A DNA stretch of 7,028 nucleotides from NCBI GenBank assembly GCA_023246815.1, contig JAHFHR010000031.1, positions 1-7,028 of the forward strand. The letters run 5' to 3'. The position numbers were made by a program, and so were the translations under genes. Below the pieces are notes generated by a model that worked only from the letters and a program-made list of their open reading frames with translations, did no database searches and was not told the DNA's origin. This document shows positions 1-6,274 of the stretch, one piece after another. Numbering within the stretch: the stretch's first letter is position 1; the number at the start of each line of letters is the position of its first letter. Source of the stretch: a bacterium (GTDB taxonomy: Bacteria > Patescibacteriota > Patescibacteriia > Buchananbacterales > UBA6539).

Positions 1-348
1 ATCATCAGTCGCGTCGTACACGCGCAGGGGCTGGTCGTCGCTTTTTTACCGTTGTTAATTATTTTTATTTTTGCTGGTGTCAGCGCCATTGTCTGGTATC
101 GGTTTGGGATGATTATTGGTGCACGGTTGAAAAAGCGGGCGGTTACCAACGCGGCGCTCATTGTGCTTATTTCATACCTACCGATGGTGGCATTGATGAT
201 ATTATTTTCTGGGATTTTGAATATCGTCGGCGCGTTTGAGCATGAACCAATTGTCTTTTTATTTTTGGCGTTCATGCTAATGTCAGTGTACGGCGCTGTC
301 TTTGAGCTCATCGTCGTTTCTTTTGGCATGATGACTCGTCGTCGTTAG
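1..348 (+). CDS. Small integral membrane protein, 3' part only (5' end outside window)
   Basis: The reading frame is open from the first base of the window, so the gene starts upstream; 115 codons and a TAG stop are visible. A TTG at 52 could be read as a start, but the open frame before it makes truncation by the window edge more likely. The visible protein has three strongly hydrophobic stretches, roughly residues 11-39, 50-76 and 82-108 of the visible part. A basic loop (RLKKR) lies between the first and second, and the protein ends in a basic tail (TRRR). By the positive-inside rule, that loop and tail would be cytoplasmic. I recognise no catalytic or family motif and assign no function. 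It lies 14 bases upstream of the riboflavin kinase in the same direction and may share its transcript. Confidence 0.7.
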   Translation: MISRVVHAQGLVVAFLPLLIIFIFAGVSAIVWYRFGMIIGARLKKRAVTNAALIVLISYLPMVALMILFSGILNIVGAFEHEPIVFLFLAFMLMSVYGAVFELIVVSFGMMTRRR

Positions 349-362
349 ACCTCCGTGCGCTC

Positions 363-728
363 ATGCTCCTACTCTCCGGTAAAGTAAAAAATGGAAAAAA
401 ACGTGGTTCACGACTTGGCTTCCCAACCATCAATATCCCTGTTTCCCGCTCAGTCAAAAAAGATCAGTGGGGGATCTATTTTTCTTTGGTTAAACTTGAT
501 GGCAAGATTTATCCGGGAGCAACGCACCTTGGCCCGCCACGGATGTTTCATCTGACGCCGACCTGCGAAACGTATTTACTGACACGTCAGGGTAACCTTT
601 ATGGCAAGCAAGTAGAAAAACGATTGTTATTTAAGTTTCGCGACATTGAAGAGTTTTCTTCAGTCAAGGCATTGCGCCGACAGATTGGCAAAGATATTGC
701 GGCGGCCAAGCGATTTTTTGGGTTATAA
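363..728 (+). CDS. Stand-alone riboflavin kinase (flavokinase)
   Basis: This 121-residue protein should phosphorylate riboflavin to FMN with ATP in the cytoplasm. The flavokinase fold is supported by an N-terminal glycine-rich segment leading into LGFPTINI (residues 18-25). Its Thr22 and Asn24 match the metal- and nucleotide-binding TxN of the family. A Glu in CETYLL (E69) sits where the catalytic glutamate is expected, followed by GNLYGK (77-82) and the FRDIEEF...LRRQIGKDI helix region (92-112). Bacterial RibF is normally bifunctional, with an N-terminal FMN adenylyltransferase domain. That domain is absent here and the ATG fits the natural start of the kinase domain, so this is a monofunctional form rather than a broken gene. 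The usual G-x-R/N-P-T-F segment reads GPPRMF (57-62), a visible deviation. No SD precedes the ATG. Stand-alone kinases suit organisms that salvage riboflavin. Confidence 0.85.
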   Translation: MLLLSGKVKNGKKRGSRLGFPTINIPVSRSVKKDQWGIYFSLVKLDGKIYPGATHLGPPRMFHLTPTCETYLLTRQGNLYGKQVEKRLLFKFRDIEEFSSVKALRRQIGKDIAAAKRFFGL

Positions 729-781
729 TGATACAAAATTAACTATTAGACATTGATTCGGAATTGCAACGTACTTGTCTT

Positions 782-1693
782 ATGAAAAAATTCTTATCAT
801 TTCAAAATACTGCTCCTTTGTTGATTATGTTTGCCGCCGTGCTGTGGGCCTTTGATGGTATTATCTTGCGGCCGACATTGTATACTTTGCCGGTAGCGTT
901 GGTGGTTTTTATTGAGCACCTCTTGGGATTTTTAGTGGTGTTGCTGTTGGTCGGTCCGGAGTTGAAAAATATTCGTAAACTATCATTCGCCGACTGGGGC
1001 GCGTTTGGTTGGGTAGCATTGTTCGGCGGCGCCTTGGGTACCATGTTTATCACCAAAGCCCTATTTTTTGTGGGTTTTGTTAATTTATCAATTGTGGTTT
1101 TGATACAGAAACTGCAACCGGTTTTTGCGCTACTGATGGCTTGGTTAGTGCTGCGCGAGCGGCTACCCAAACGATTTTGGCTGTGGGCACTGTTGGGTAT
1201 TGTGGCCGCGTATTTTGTCACCTTTGCCCAGCTGGTGCCGAATTTTGGTACCGGCGACAAGACCACGTTCGCCGCATTGCTGGCCCTTGGCGCCGCCTTT
1301 TCTTGGGGGTCATCAACCGTGTTTGGCAAGCGGGCGCTTGAACAGGTGTCGTATCAGCTTGGGACCTTGATCCGATTTGGACTGACTGCGGTCATCATGC
1401 TGGCGCTGGTCGGCATTAACAATGAATTTTCACAGTTGGCGAGTGTTACCAGTGCTCAGTGGCAGACCTTTGCTTTGATTGTCATTACTTCAGGCGCAGC
1501 CGCGATGCTGATTTATTACTACGGACTGAAACGCGTCAAAGCGTCAGAGTCAACCATGTATGAGTTGGCATTCCCACTTTCCGCTATTGTTTTAGAGATG
1601 CTTGTCCATCAGAAATTTCTCAGCTGGACGCAATGGCTTGGAGCGGCGGTATTGCTTTTTGCGATGTACAAGATCTCAACACTGAAGCATTAA
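782..1693 (+). CDS. EamA/DMT-superfamily membrane transporter
   Basis: This 303-residue, very hydrophobic protein has the layout of the drug/metabolite transporter superfamily: two EamA repeats, about residues 12-148 and 162-299, together giving about ten membrane helices. The end of repeat 1 shows the characteristic run VLIQKLQPVFALLMAW followed by LVLRERL (106-128). Repeat 2 ends with MYELAFPLSAIV, then LEMLVHQKFLSWTQWLGAA (259-289), the expected 'P-l...E...w.q..G' pattern. It would sit in the cytoplasmic membrane. The substrate cannot be told from sequence, since relatives export amino acids, drugs or metabolites. I chose ATG 782 over the in-frame TTG at 764 because it gives a normal start (MKKF followed by helix 1), while the extra six residues add nothing family-like. 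Neither start has an SD. The gene runs into a strong terminator. Substrate prediction would be guesswork. Confidence 0.85.
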   Translation: MKKFLSFQNTAPLLIMFAAVLWAFDGIILRPTLYTLPVALVVFIEHLLGFLVVLLLVGPELKNIRKLSFADWGAFGWVALFGGALGTMFITKALFFVGFVNLSIVVLIQKLQPVFALLMAWLVLRERLPKRFWLWALLGIVAAYFVTFAQLVPNFGTGDKTTFAALLALGAAFSWGSSTVFGKRALEQVSYQLGTLIRFGLTAVIMLALVGINNEFSQLASVTSAQWQTFALIVITSGAAAMLIYYYGLKRVKASESTMYELAFPLSAIVLEMLVHQKFLSWTQWLGAAVLLFAMYKISTLKH

Positions 1694-1701
1694 TTTTTTT
1701 G

Positions 1702-1752
1702 AAAAAAAATAAGCGCAGGATGTCGTGTCTTACGACATGCCTGCGCTTTTTT
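1702..1752. terminator. Bidirectional intrinsic terminator between convergent genes
   Basis: AAGCGCAGG (1711-1719) pairs with CCTGCGCTT (1740-1748), and ATGTCGT (1720-1726) pairs with ACGACAT (1732-1738). This leaves a 5-base loop and one bulged G at 1739, for about 16 base pairs. A T-run follows on the + strand (1747-1752). An A-run precedes the stem (1702-1709) and becomes a T-run on the - strand. It can therefore end the transporter transcript coming from the left and the orphan-gene transcript coming from the right. Confidence 0.9.
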
Positions 1753-1773
1753 AGTGTTTGGTGGAGAGCGAGA

Positions 1774-2724
1774 TTACGCCCTCGAGGTTTCGGGTGTCTG
1801 TGGCACGGACGTGTGTCCGTTTCCACTCGGAGCGGTTTTGGGGCGCCGTCGCAGGATGTGTACCAGCTGTTCGGTGCTCATCGCGGTGGTACCGCTTGCC
1901 GCTCGTACCGTTTCCGGCACCAGCGCGGTGTCGACTTCTTCGTCGATACTGACTTCGACGCTGAAGATTCCGTCGGACCCGTCTTCTCGTGATGCCGAAT
2001 TGATGTTGACGACCTGCAGTTCCTGCTTGTTGAGCGCGAGTCGCAACTCATGGACGGCAAGACTCCAGATCTGCTGTCCGGCGTCGCTGTTCTGTTCGGC
2101 TGCTGTCTGCGTCGACCGAATTTTCTTGTCGACAGCCTCGAGCAGGTCGCGAACCTTCCGCTCTTTGCTGATCAGCAATTGCACCTGACTCAGCATGGGT
2201 TCTGGCAGTTCGCGTGGAACGAGGTTGAGGCCTTCGATCTGAGACCTCGACCCTTCTGAGTAGAGATTCAGACCTGTTCGACCCATTGCTTCTGGGCCGT
2301 ACGCGGCACCCAGGGTTGCCTGAGTGGTGCTTTCGTAGGCCGAAAATGTTTCTTCCAGCCCAGCACGCTCTTTGTCGAGAACGCTCAATGCCTCGGTATG
2401 CCGCACGTTGTCAACAATGACCGTGCGTCTCAGTTCCAGCAGATCACGGACCGCTTTCGGGCAATGCTCGAAGGGAACGTGGACGCATACGGTGCCCTGT
2501 CGTCGCACCAGGGCTGTTTCTTTGCTGATCGATGACAACACGAATTTGGTATTGTCGAATTTCGGGTGGTTCTTGGCGAACCATTCGATCGGATCGTCCA
2601 CCGATCCGTATTGGGTGCCCGTCGATCCGTCAAAGGCGCTTCTGAGAGCCCCCATCAGAGCCTCTCGTGGGATGTTTCCCGGAAGTGGACCAATGACAAT
2701 ACGACCTAGTTTCGCTGCATTCAT
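1774..2724 (-). CDS. Unrecognised 316-residue soluble protein, GC-rich orphan gene
   Basis: I do not recognise this protein. It has no signal peptide and no membrane helix, so it is probably cytoplasmic. Residues 1-110 look like a mixed alpha/beta globular domain (opening MNAAKLGRIVIGPLPG, then TVCVHVPF at 78-85) with two cysteines, C80 and C88. Residues 170-236 are charged and helix-prone, possibly coiled coil. The last 27 residues are rich in Pro, Ser and Thr and probably disordered. The hexapeptide VRDLLE occurs twice, at 92-97 and 191-196. The start is secure: AAGGAGGA lies 6 bases upstream of ATG. It is the only - strand gene among + strand genes. Sampled 60-base lines contain 38 G+C, against 23 in a sampled pilB line, which suggests a different origin or selection. 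The frame is intact over 316 codons, supporting a real gene. Function, partners and essentiality are unknown. Confidence 0.8.
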   Translation of the reverse strand: MNAAKLGRIVIGPLPGNIPREALMGALRSAFDGSTGTQYGSVDDPIEWFAKNHPKFDNTKFVLSSISKETALVRRQGTVCVHVPFEHCPKAVRDLLELRRTVIVDNVRHTEALSVLDKERAGLEETFSAYESTTQATLGAAYGPEAMGRTGLNLYSEGSRSQIEGLNLVPRELPEPMLSQVQLLISKERKVRDLLEAVDKKIRSTQTAAEQNSDAGQQIWSLAVHELRLALNKQELQVVNINSASREDGSDGIFSVEVSIDEEVDTALVPETVRAASGTTAMSTEQLVHILRRRPKTAPSGNGHTSVPQTPETSRA

Positions 2725-2730
2725 GCGCGC

Positions 2731-2738
2731 TCCTCCTT
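2731..2738 (-). promoter_or_regulatory. Strong Shine-Dalgarno site of the orphan gene
   Basis: On the - strand this reads AAGGAGGA, almost the full complement of the 16S rRNA 3' tail, six bases before the ATG at 2724. It fixes the start of the orphan gene. It is notable because none of the other intact starts in the window has a comparable site. Confidence 0.85.
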
Positions 2739-2826
2739 GGTAGCCTTTACGGCTCCAGTCTTTCCCCTCCGCACCATGCTTTGGGGTGTTGCACTGTCAT
2801 TGCGCGATAACGCACGACGACAATGA

Positions 2827-2855
2827 ATGCTAATATATTTTATAAATTTTGTCAA
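2827..2855 (-). promoter_or_regulatory. Sigma70-type promoter for the orphan gene
   Basis: On the - strand a perfect -35 hexamer TTGACA (2855-2850) is followed after 17 bases by TAGCAT (2832-2827), a 4/6 match to the -10 consensus. The spacer is almost pure A/T. Transcription would start near 2820, giving a GC-rich leader of about 95 bases. A perfect TATAAT on the same strand (2866-2861) could be the -10 of a second upstream promoter, but I see no -35 for it. Confidence 0.6.
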
Positions 2856-2864
2856 GAGCTATTA

Positions 2865-2878
2865 TACAAGGTACAAGG
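2865..2878. repeat. Tandem 7-base repeat TACAAGG between the divergent promoters
   Basis: TACAAGG occurs twice back to back (2865-2871 and 2872-2878), in the -35 region of the operon promoter and just upstream of the orphan-gene promoter. The position would suit a regulator binding site, but two 7-base copies could also be chance. No function is shown. Confidence 0.4.
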
Positions 2879-2883
2879 GAATA

Positions 2884-2892
2884 TGGTATAAT
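2884..2892 (+). promoter_or_regulatory. Extended -10 promoter of the pilus operon
   Basis: TGGTATAAT is a perfect TGnTATAAT extended -10 element, which can work without a good -35; none is seen at the right spacing. Transcription would start near 2899, leaving a leader of about 28 bases before the ATG of the response regulator at 2927. It is the only clear promoter I find ahead of the pilus genes, so the whole operon may depend on it. Confidence 0.6.
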
Positions 2893-2926
2893 AATGACTA
2901 CTTTTAGCTAGGTTTTACCTTATTAC

Positions 2927-3325
2927 ATGCTTGAAGAGTCACAAGAATCAAAAGCCAAAAAGATTTTAATCGTTGAAGACGATAAATTTTTGGCTAAAAT
3001 GTTAGGGCGGATGCTTGAAGCACACCGCTACGACGTGGTGTACGCTGCCACCGGCAAAGAGGCTATTATGAAAGCCTCAGTCGAAGACGTAAAGCTCATT
3101 TTACTTGATATCATGTTACCCGACATTGACGGCTTTGATGTGCTGGAAACTATCAAGGGAAGCGTCCAAACCGCTAAAATTCCCGTGATTGTGCTGTCTA
3201 ATCTCGGCCAACCTGAAGACATGCAGCAAGGTAAGGCACTTGGTGCCATTGACCATCTGGTCAAAAGTGATTTGAGTCTTGATGAAGTGGTTGCTAAAGT
3301 ACGTAAGCGTCTGCCCCCACTATAA
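2927..3325 (+). CDS. Receiver-only (CheY-like) response regulator
   Basis: This 132-residue protein is a single phospho-acceptor receiver domain with no output domain. The acidic pocket is E17-D18-D19 (ILIVEDD). The phosphorylated aspartate is D61 in LLLDIMLPD, the switch Ser/Thr is S91 (VIVLSN), and the conserved lysine is K113 (LVKSD). All the chemistry is intact, so it should accept phosphate from a histidine kinase, none of which is encoded here. It heads the run of pilus genes, 16 bases before pilB, with its own extended -10 promoter. That suggests it adjusts pilus assembly by protein contact rather than by binding DNA, as CheY-like PilG/PilH proteins do in other T4P systems. The link to PilB is inferred from position only. 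The ATG at 2927 has no SD. The first ten residues before the domain are polar. Confidence 0.9.
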   Translation: MLEESQESKAKKILIVEDDKFLAKMLGRMLEAHRYDVVYAATGKEAIMKASVEDVKLILLDIMLPDIDGFDVLETIKGSVQTAKIPVIVLSNLGQPEDMQQGKALGAIDHLVKSDLSLDEVVAKVRKRLPPL

Positions 3326-3341
3326 AACCTAAAACAAAATT

Positions 3342-5033
3342 ATGAAACAAATTTCAAACGAAAAGTTGAAATTACTGGTTGAACAACTTGAGGTCGTGCC
3401 CAAAGAACGGCTTGATGCCGCCTATGCCGTTGCTGAGAAAAATAAACGTCCACTGTCCGACGTACTGATCGAGAGTGACCTTATCTCCGATGATCATCTC
3501 GGGCATATTATTTCTAAAGAACTTGGTTTTGAGTTTGTTGACCTTGACAAAGTAGCTATTGATAAAGAAGTATTGGCCATCGTGCCGAAAGTGATGGCTC
3601 AGAAGCAAAAAGTGATTGTCTTTGACCGAAACGAGAAAGAGGGGATTAAGGTAGCGATGGTTAATCCCGGCAATCTGGCCATTATTAATTTGATTGAAAA
3701 GAAAACCGGTCAGCCGGTGCAGGTATACTACACCACCCCTGACAACATTATCAGCTCGTTACGGCATTATCAGAAAGGGCTGCAAAGTGAATTTACTGAA
3801 ATTATTCAGGAAAATGTTTCGCAGGCCAAGCAGGGAGGTGCTAAGGCCGAAGACGCGCCGATTATCAAAATTGTTGATACTATTATTGAGTACGCCTTTG
3901 AGAATAAATCTTCAGATATTCACATTGAACCAGCTGAGGAAAAAACACTAATCCGTTTTCGTATTGATGGTATCTTGCATGACATTATTGATGTGCCCGC
4001 AGCAATGCACGATCAGATTATTACGCGTATTAAAATCATGTCAAAACTCAGAACTGATGAGCACCGCAGCGCTCAAGATGGTAAGCTCCGCGCCCGGGTC
4101 CATAAAGAAAAATTGGATTTGCGTGTTTCTATTATTCCGATTGTTGAAGGAGAGAAAGTGGTGCTCCGGTTGCTGTCTGACCACAATCGTCAGATGAGCC
4201 TTGAAGATTTAGGAATGAGCGCTCCGGACTTAATGAAGGTAAAGCAGGAATACAATAAGCCGTGGGGGATGATTGTCGCGACCGGTCCGACTGGCGCCGG
4301 TAAATCAACCACGCTCTATGCTATCATCAAAGTGCTCAATAAGCGTGAGGTTAATATTTCAACTATTGAAGACCCGGTTGAGTATGATATGGACAATGTC
4401 AATCAGATTCAGGTGAATGCAAAAACCAACTTAACGTTCGCCAATGGTCTGCGGTCAATTTTGCGTCAAGATCCGGACATTATTATGGTTGGCGAAATTC
4501 GTGATGAGGAAACTGCTGACATCGCGGTCAACGCTTCAATGACCGGTCATTTAGTACTGACTTCGCTCCACACCAATGACGCGCCAACAGCTCTACCCCG
4601 ATTTTTAGAAATGAGTCTTGAACCTTTCTTGATCGCCTCAACCGTTAACTTGGTGATGGCTCAGCGATTGGTACGTAAAAATTGCGACCAGTGTGTGGCC
4701 AGTTTTCAAGTCACCAAAGATGAGCTTAAACAAAAATTTTCAGCACCGATAATTGACAAACATTTTACCGATGACAAACAAAGCATCCGTATTTACCACG
4801 GTAAAGGCTGCCCGTTGTGCAGTAATACTGGGTACCGTGGTCGACTGGCTATTTTTGAAGTGATGCCCGTTACCGAACCGCTGCGTGCGCTGATTATGCG
4901 TCGAGCCAATGCCGATGAAATTCGCAATCAGGCGATGAAGGAGGGTATGACCACGATGATTGAAGATGGTATTAATAAAGTACTCGCCGGTGTCACCACC
5001 CTTGAAGAGGTGCTGCGTGCGACCCGCGCCTAA
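3342..5033 (+). CDS. pilB: Type IV pilus assembly ATPase PilB (GspE family)
   Basis: This 563-residue protein is full length for the family. The N-terminal part (about 1-145) is the MshEN/T2SSE_N-type region that links the motor to the inner-membrane platform. The motor follows. Walker A is GPTGAGKST (315-323), the Asp box TIEDPVEY (341-348), Walker B around DPDIIMVGEIRD with E385, and the His box TGHLVLTSLHTND (401-413). A zinc-type tetracysteine is complete: C448-x2-C451 and C490-x2-C493. This cysteine module and the long N-terminus mark an assembly motor (PilB/GspE) rather than the retraction ATPase PilT. It should form a cytoplasmic hexamer that drives pilin extraction through PilC, encoded 2 bases downstream. 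PilB and GspE are hard to tell apart by sequence; pilB is preferred because no secretin or other secretion gene is seen. The start has an A-rich upstream but no SD. Confidence 0.95.
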   Translation: MKQISNEKLKLLVEQLEVVPKERLDAAYAVAEKNKRPLSDVLIESDLISDDHLGHIISKELGFEFVDLDKVAIDKEVLAIVPKVMAQKQKVIVFDRNEKEGIKVAMVNPGNLAIINLIEKKTGQPVQVYYTTPDNIISSLRHYQKGLQSEFTEIIQENVSQAKQGGAKAEDAPIIKIVDTIIEYAFENKSSDIHIEPAEEKTLIRFRIDGILHDIIDVPAAMHDQIITRIKIMSKLRTDEHRSAQDGKLRARVHKEKLDLRVSIIPIVEGEKVVLRLLSDHNRQMSLEDLGMSAPDLMKVKQEYNKPWGMIVATGPTGAGKSTTLYAIIKVLNKREVNISTIEDPVEYDMDNVNQIQVNAKTNLTFANGLRSILRQDPDIIMVGEIRDEETADIAVNASMTGHLVLTSLHTNDAPTALPRFLEMSLEPFLIASTVNLVMAQRLVRKNCDQCVASFQVTKDELKQKFSAPIIDKHFTDDKQSIRIYHGKGCPLCSNTGYRGRLAIFEVMPVTEPLRALIMRRANADEIRNQAMKEGMTTMIEDGINKVLAGVTTLEEVLRATRA

Positions 5034-5035
5034 GT

Positions 5036-6265
5036 ATGCGATTTTCCTACGTTGTTTTTGATAAAGCAAATAAAATAAAGAAGGGCATCATTGAAGCGTC
5101 CAACCTAAAACAGGCGACGCAGTTGCTATTAGATAACGGTTGGTTTGTCAGAAAAATCACTCCTCGGGGAGCCCATTTTGGATTCGGGGAAATCAGCATC
5201 GGTGGAGTCAGCACGGTTGAGAAAACACTTTTTGTGAAGCATCTGTCAACGATGATCAAGTCCGGTATTAGTATTAATGAGGCGTTGGAAGTGGTCAGCC
5301 AGCAGACATCATCAAAAAAATTTCAAAAGATTTTACTGAGCATTTTAGAGAGTGTGCAAACTGGGCAGACGTTGGCAAAGTCATTGTCTAAATTCTCAAA
5401 ACAGTTTGATCCTCTATTTATCAACATTATTCGCGTCGGCGAAGAGAGCGGTACGCTTGAGGCCAATCTTGAGTATTTGGCCGGTGAAATGGAGGAGCGT
5501 CTTGAACTACAGCGCAATATCAAGGCCGCGGCGTTTTATCCGTCACTGGTGTTGATTGCGACATTTGGTCTTGGGTTAGTACTGTCATACTTTGTGCTAC
5601 CCAATATATCTCGATTATTCCAGACACTGAGTTTTGAGTTGCCGCTGAGTACCAAGATACTGTTGTGGTTTGCTGAGGTGATGGAAGCGGCTGGTTTGTG
5701 GATTATTCTTGGGTTTATCGTTTTTATATTTTTAATGCGCTTTGTGACCAAGCTCAAAGCGGTTCAGCCGGCGTGGCACTGGTTGCTGATTAAAACACCG
5801 ATCATCGGTCGACTGATCATCCACTATAATTTAGTGTTGATTAACCGCACCATGAACATTTTGCTCAAAAGCGGTTTGACTATTGATCGTTCAATCGAGA
5901 TTACCATTGATACCACTGCCAACATGGTCTACAAAAAGCGACTCCAGTTGGCACTCCCACAGGTGCGGCGCGGTACACAGCTGTCGCAGGCGCTCGCGAG
6001 TATGAAACAGTCGCGCCATAAACCACTTTTTTCATTGCTGGTAACCAAAATGATCAGTGTCGGTGAAAAAAGCGGTCGTTTAGAAGAATCGTTTGACTAT
6101 ATTGCAGAGTATTATGAAAAGGAAGTTACTGCTTCCACTAAAAATTTGACCACGGTGCTTGAGCCGGTACTCTTAATTGGCGTTGGGCTAGCCGTTGGTT
6201 TTATTGCGATTTCTATTATCATGCCAATCTACCAAGTTACTGGACGGTTTAATACACCAAGCTAA
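5036..6265 (+). CDS. pilC: Type IV pilus inner-membrane platform protein PilC (GspF family)
   Basis: This 409-residue protein has two GspF (T2SSF) repeats, about residues 66-188 and 268-391. Each carries the family signature at matching places: VGEESGTLE (134-142) and VGEKSGRLEE (342-351). Three membrane helices are evident, near 165-189, 219-237 and 374-398. The hydrophilic repeats would face the cytoplasm, where they contact the PilB hexamer. PilC is the rotor/platform on which pilins are gathered for polymerisation. It starts 2 bases after the pilB stop without an SD, which points to translational coupling. Length and both repeats are normal, so it should be functional. The same protein in a type II secretion system would be GspF; the gene order pilB-pilC-pseudopilins fits a pilus or pilus-like DNA-uptake machine. 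Confidence 0.93.
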   Translation: MRFSYVVFDKANKIKKGIIEASNLKQATQLLLDNGWFVRKITPRGAHFGFGEISIGGVSTVEKTLFVKHLSTMIKSGISINEALEVVSQQTSSKKFQKILLSILESVQTGQTLAKSLSKFSKQFDPLFINIIRVGEESGTLEANLEYLAGEMEERLELQRNIKAAAFYPSLVLIATFGLGLVLSYFVLPNISRLFQTLSFELPLSTKILLWFAEVMEAAGLWIILGFIVFIFLMRFVTKLKAVQPAWHWLLIKTPIIGRLIIHYNLVLINRTMNILLKSGLTIDRSIEITIDTTANMVYKKRLQLALPQVRRGTQLSQALASMKQSRHKPLFSLLVTKMISVGEKSGRLEESFDYIAEYYEKEVTASTKNLTTVLEPVLLIGVGLAVGFIAISIIMPIYQVTGRFNTPS

Positions 6266-6274
6266 CAGCTCGAC

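Noticed and set aside
724..729. TATAAT overlapping the riboflavin kinase stop, as a promoter for the transporter.
   Set aside because: No -35 hexamer at 16-18 bases upstream (that stretch is GGCGGC-like) and no TGn extension; the hexamer arises partly from the TTA-TAA end of the gene.
764..781. TTG at 764 as the transporter start.
   Set aside because: It has no SD and adds six residues unlike the family; ATG 782 gives the normal N-terminus.
802..1329. Long open frame on the - strand within the transporter gene.
   Set aside because: It is antisense to a well-supported EamA gene, has no recognisable domain or start site, and is rich in Asn, Thr and Ser as expected of the reverse complement of a hydrophobic protein gene.
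1633..2188. Open frames on the + strand crossing the terminator and the 3' part of the orphan gene.
   Set aside because: They run through a strong hairpin terminator, have improbable composition (runs of Ser, Arg and Cys) and no start signal. They are shadows of the - strand gene, whose SD, promoter and composition are convincing.
2590..2608. Perfect inverted repeat CGGATCG-TCCAC-CGATCCG, with a third copy CGATCCG at 2623-2629.
   Set aside because: It lies inside the orphan coding region. The copies are largely explained by repeated Gly-Ser and Asp-Asp-Pro codons in a GC-rich gene. There is no T-run to make it a terminator.
2725..2926. Possible tRNA, small RNA or CRISPR-like repeats in the intergenic region.
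   Set aside because: I see no cloverleaf arms, no spaced long repeats and no T-run terminator. The stretch is explained by a leader and two promoters.
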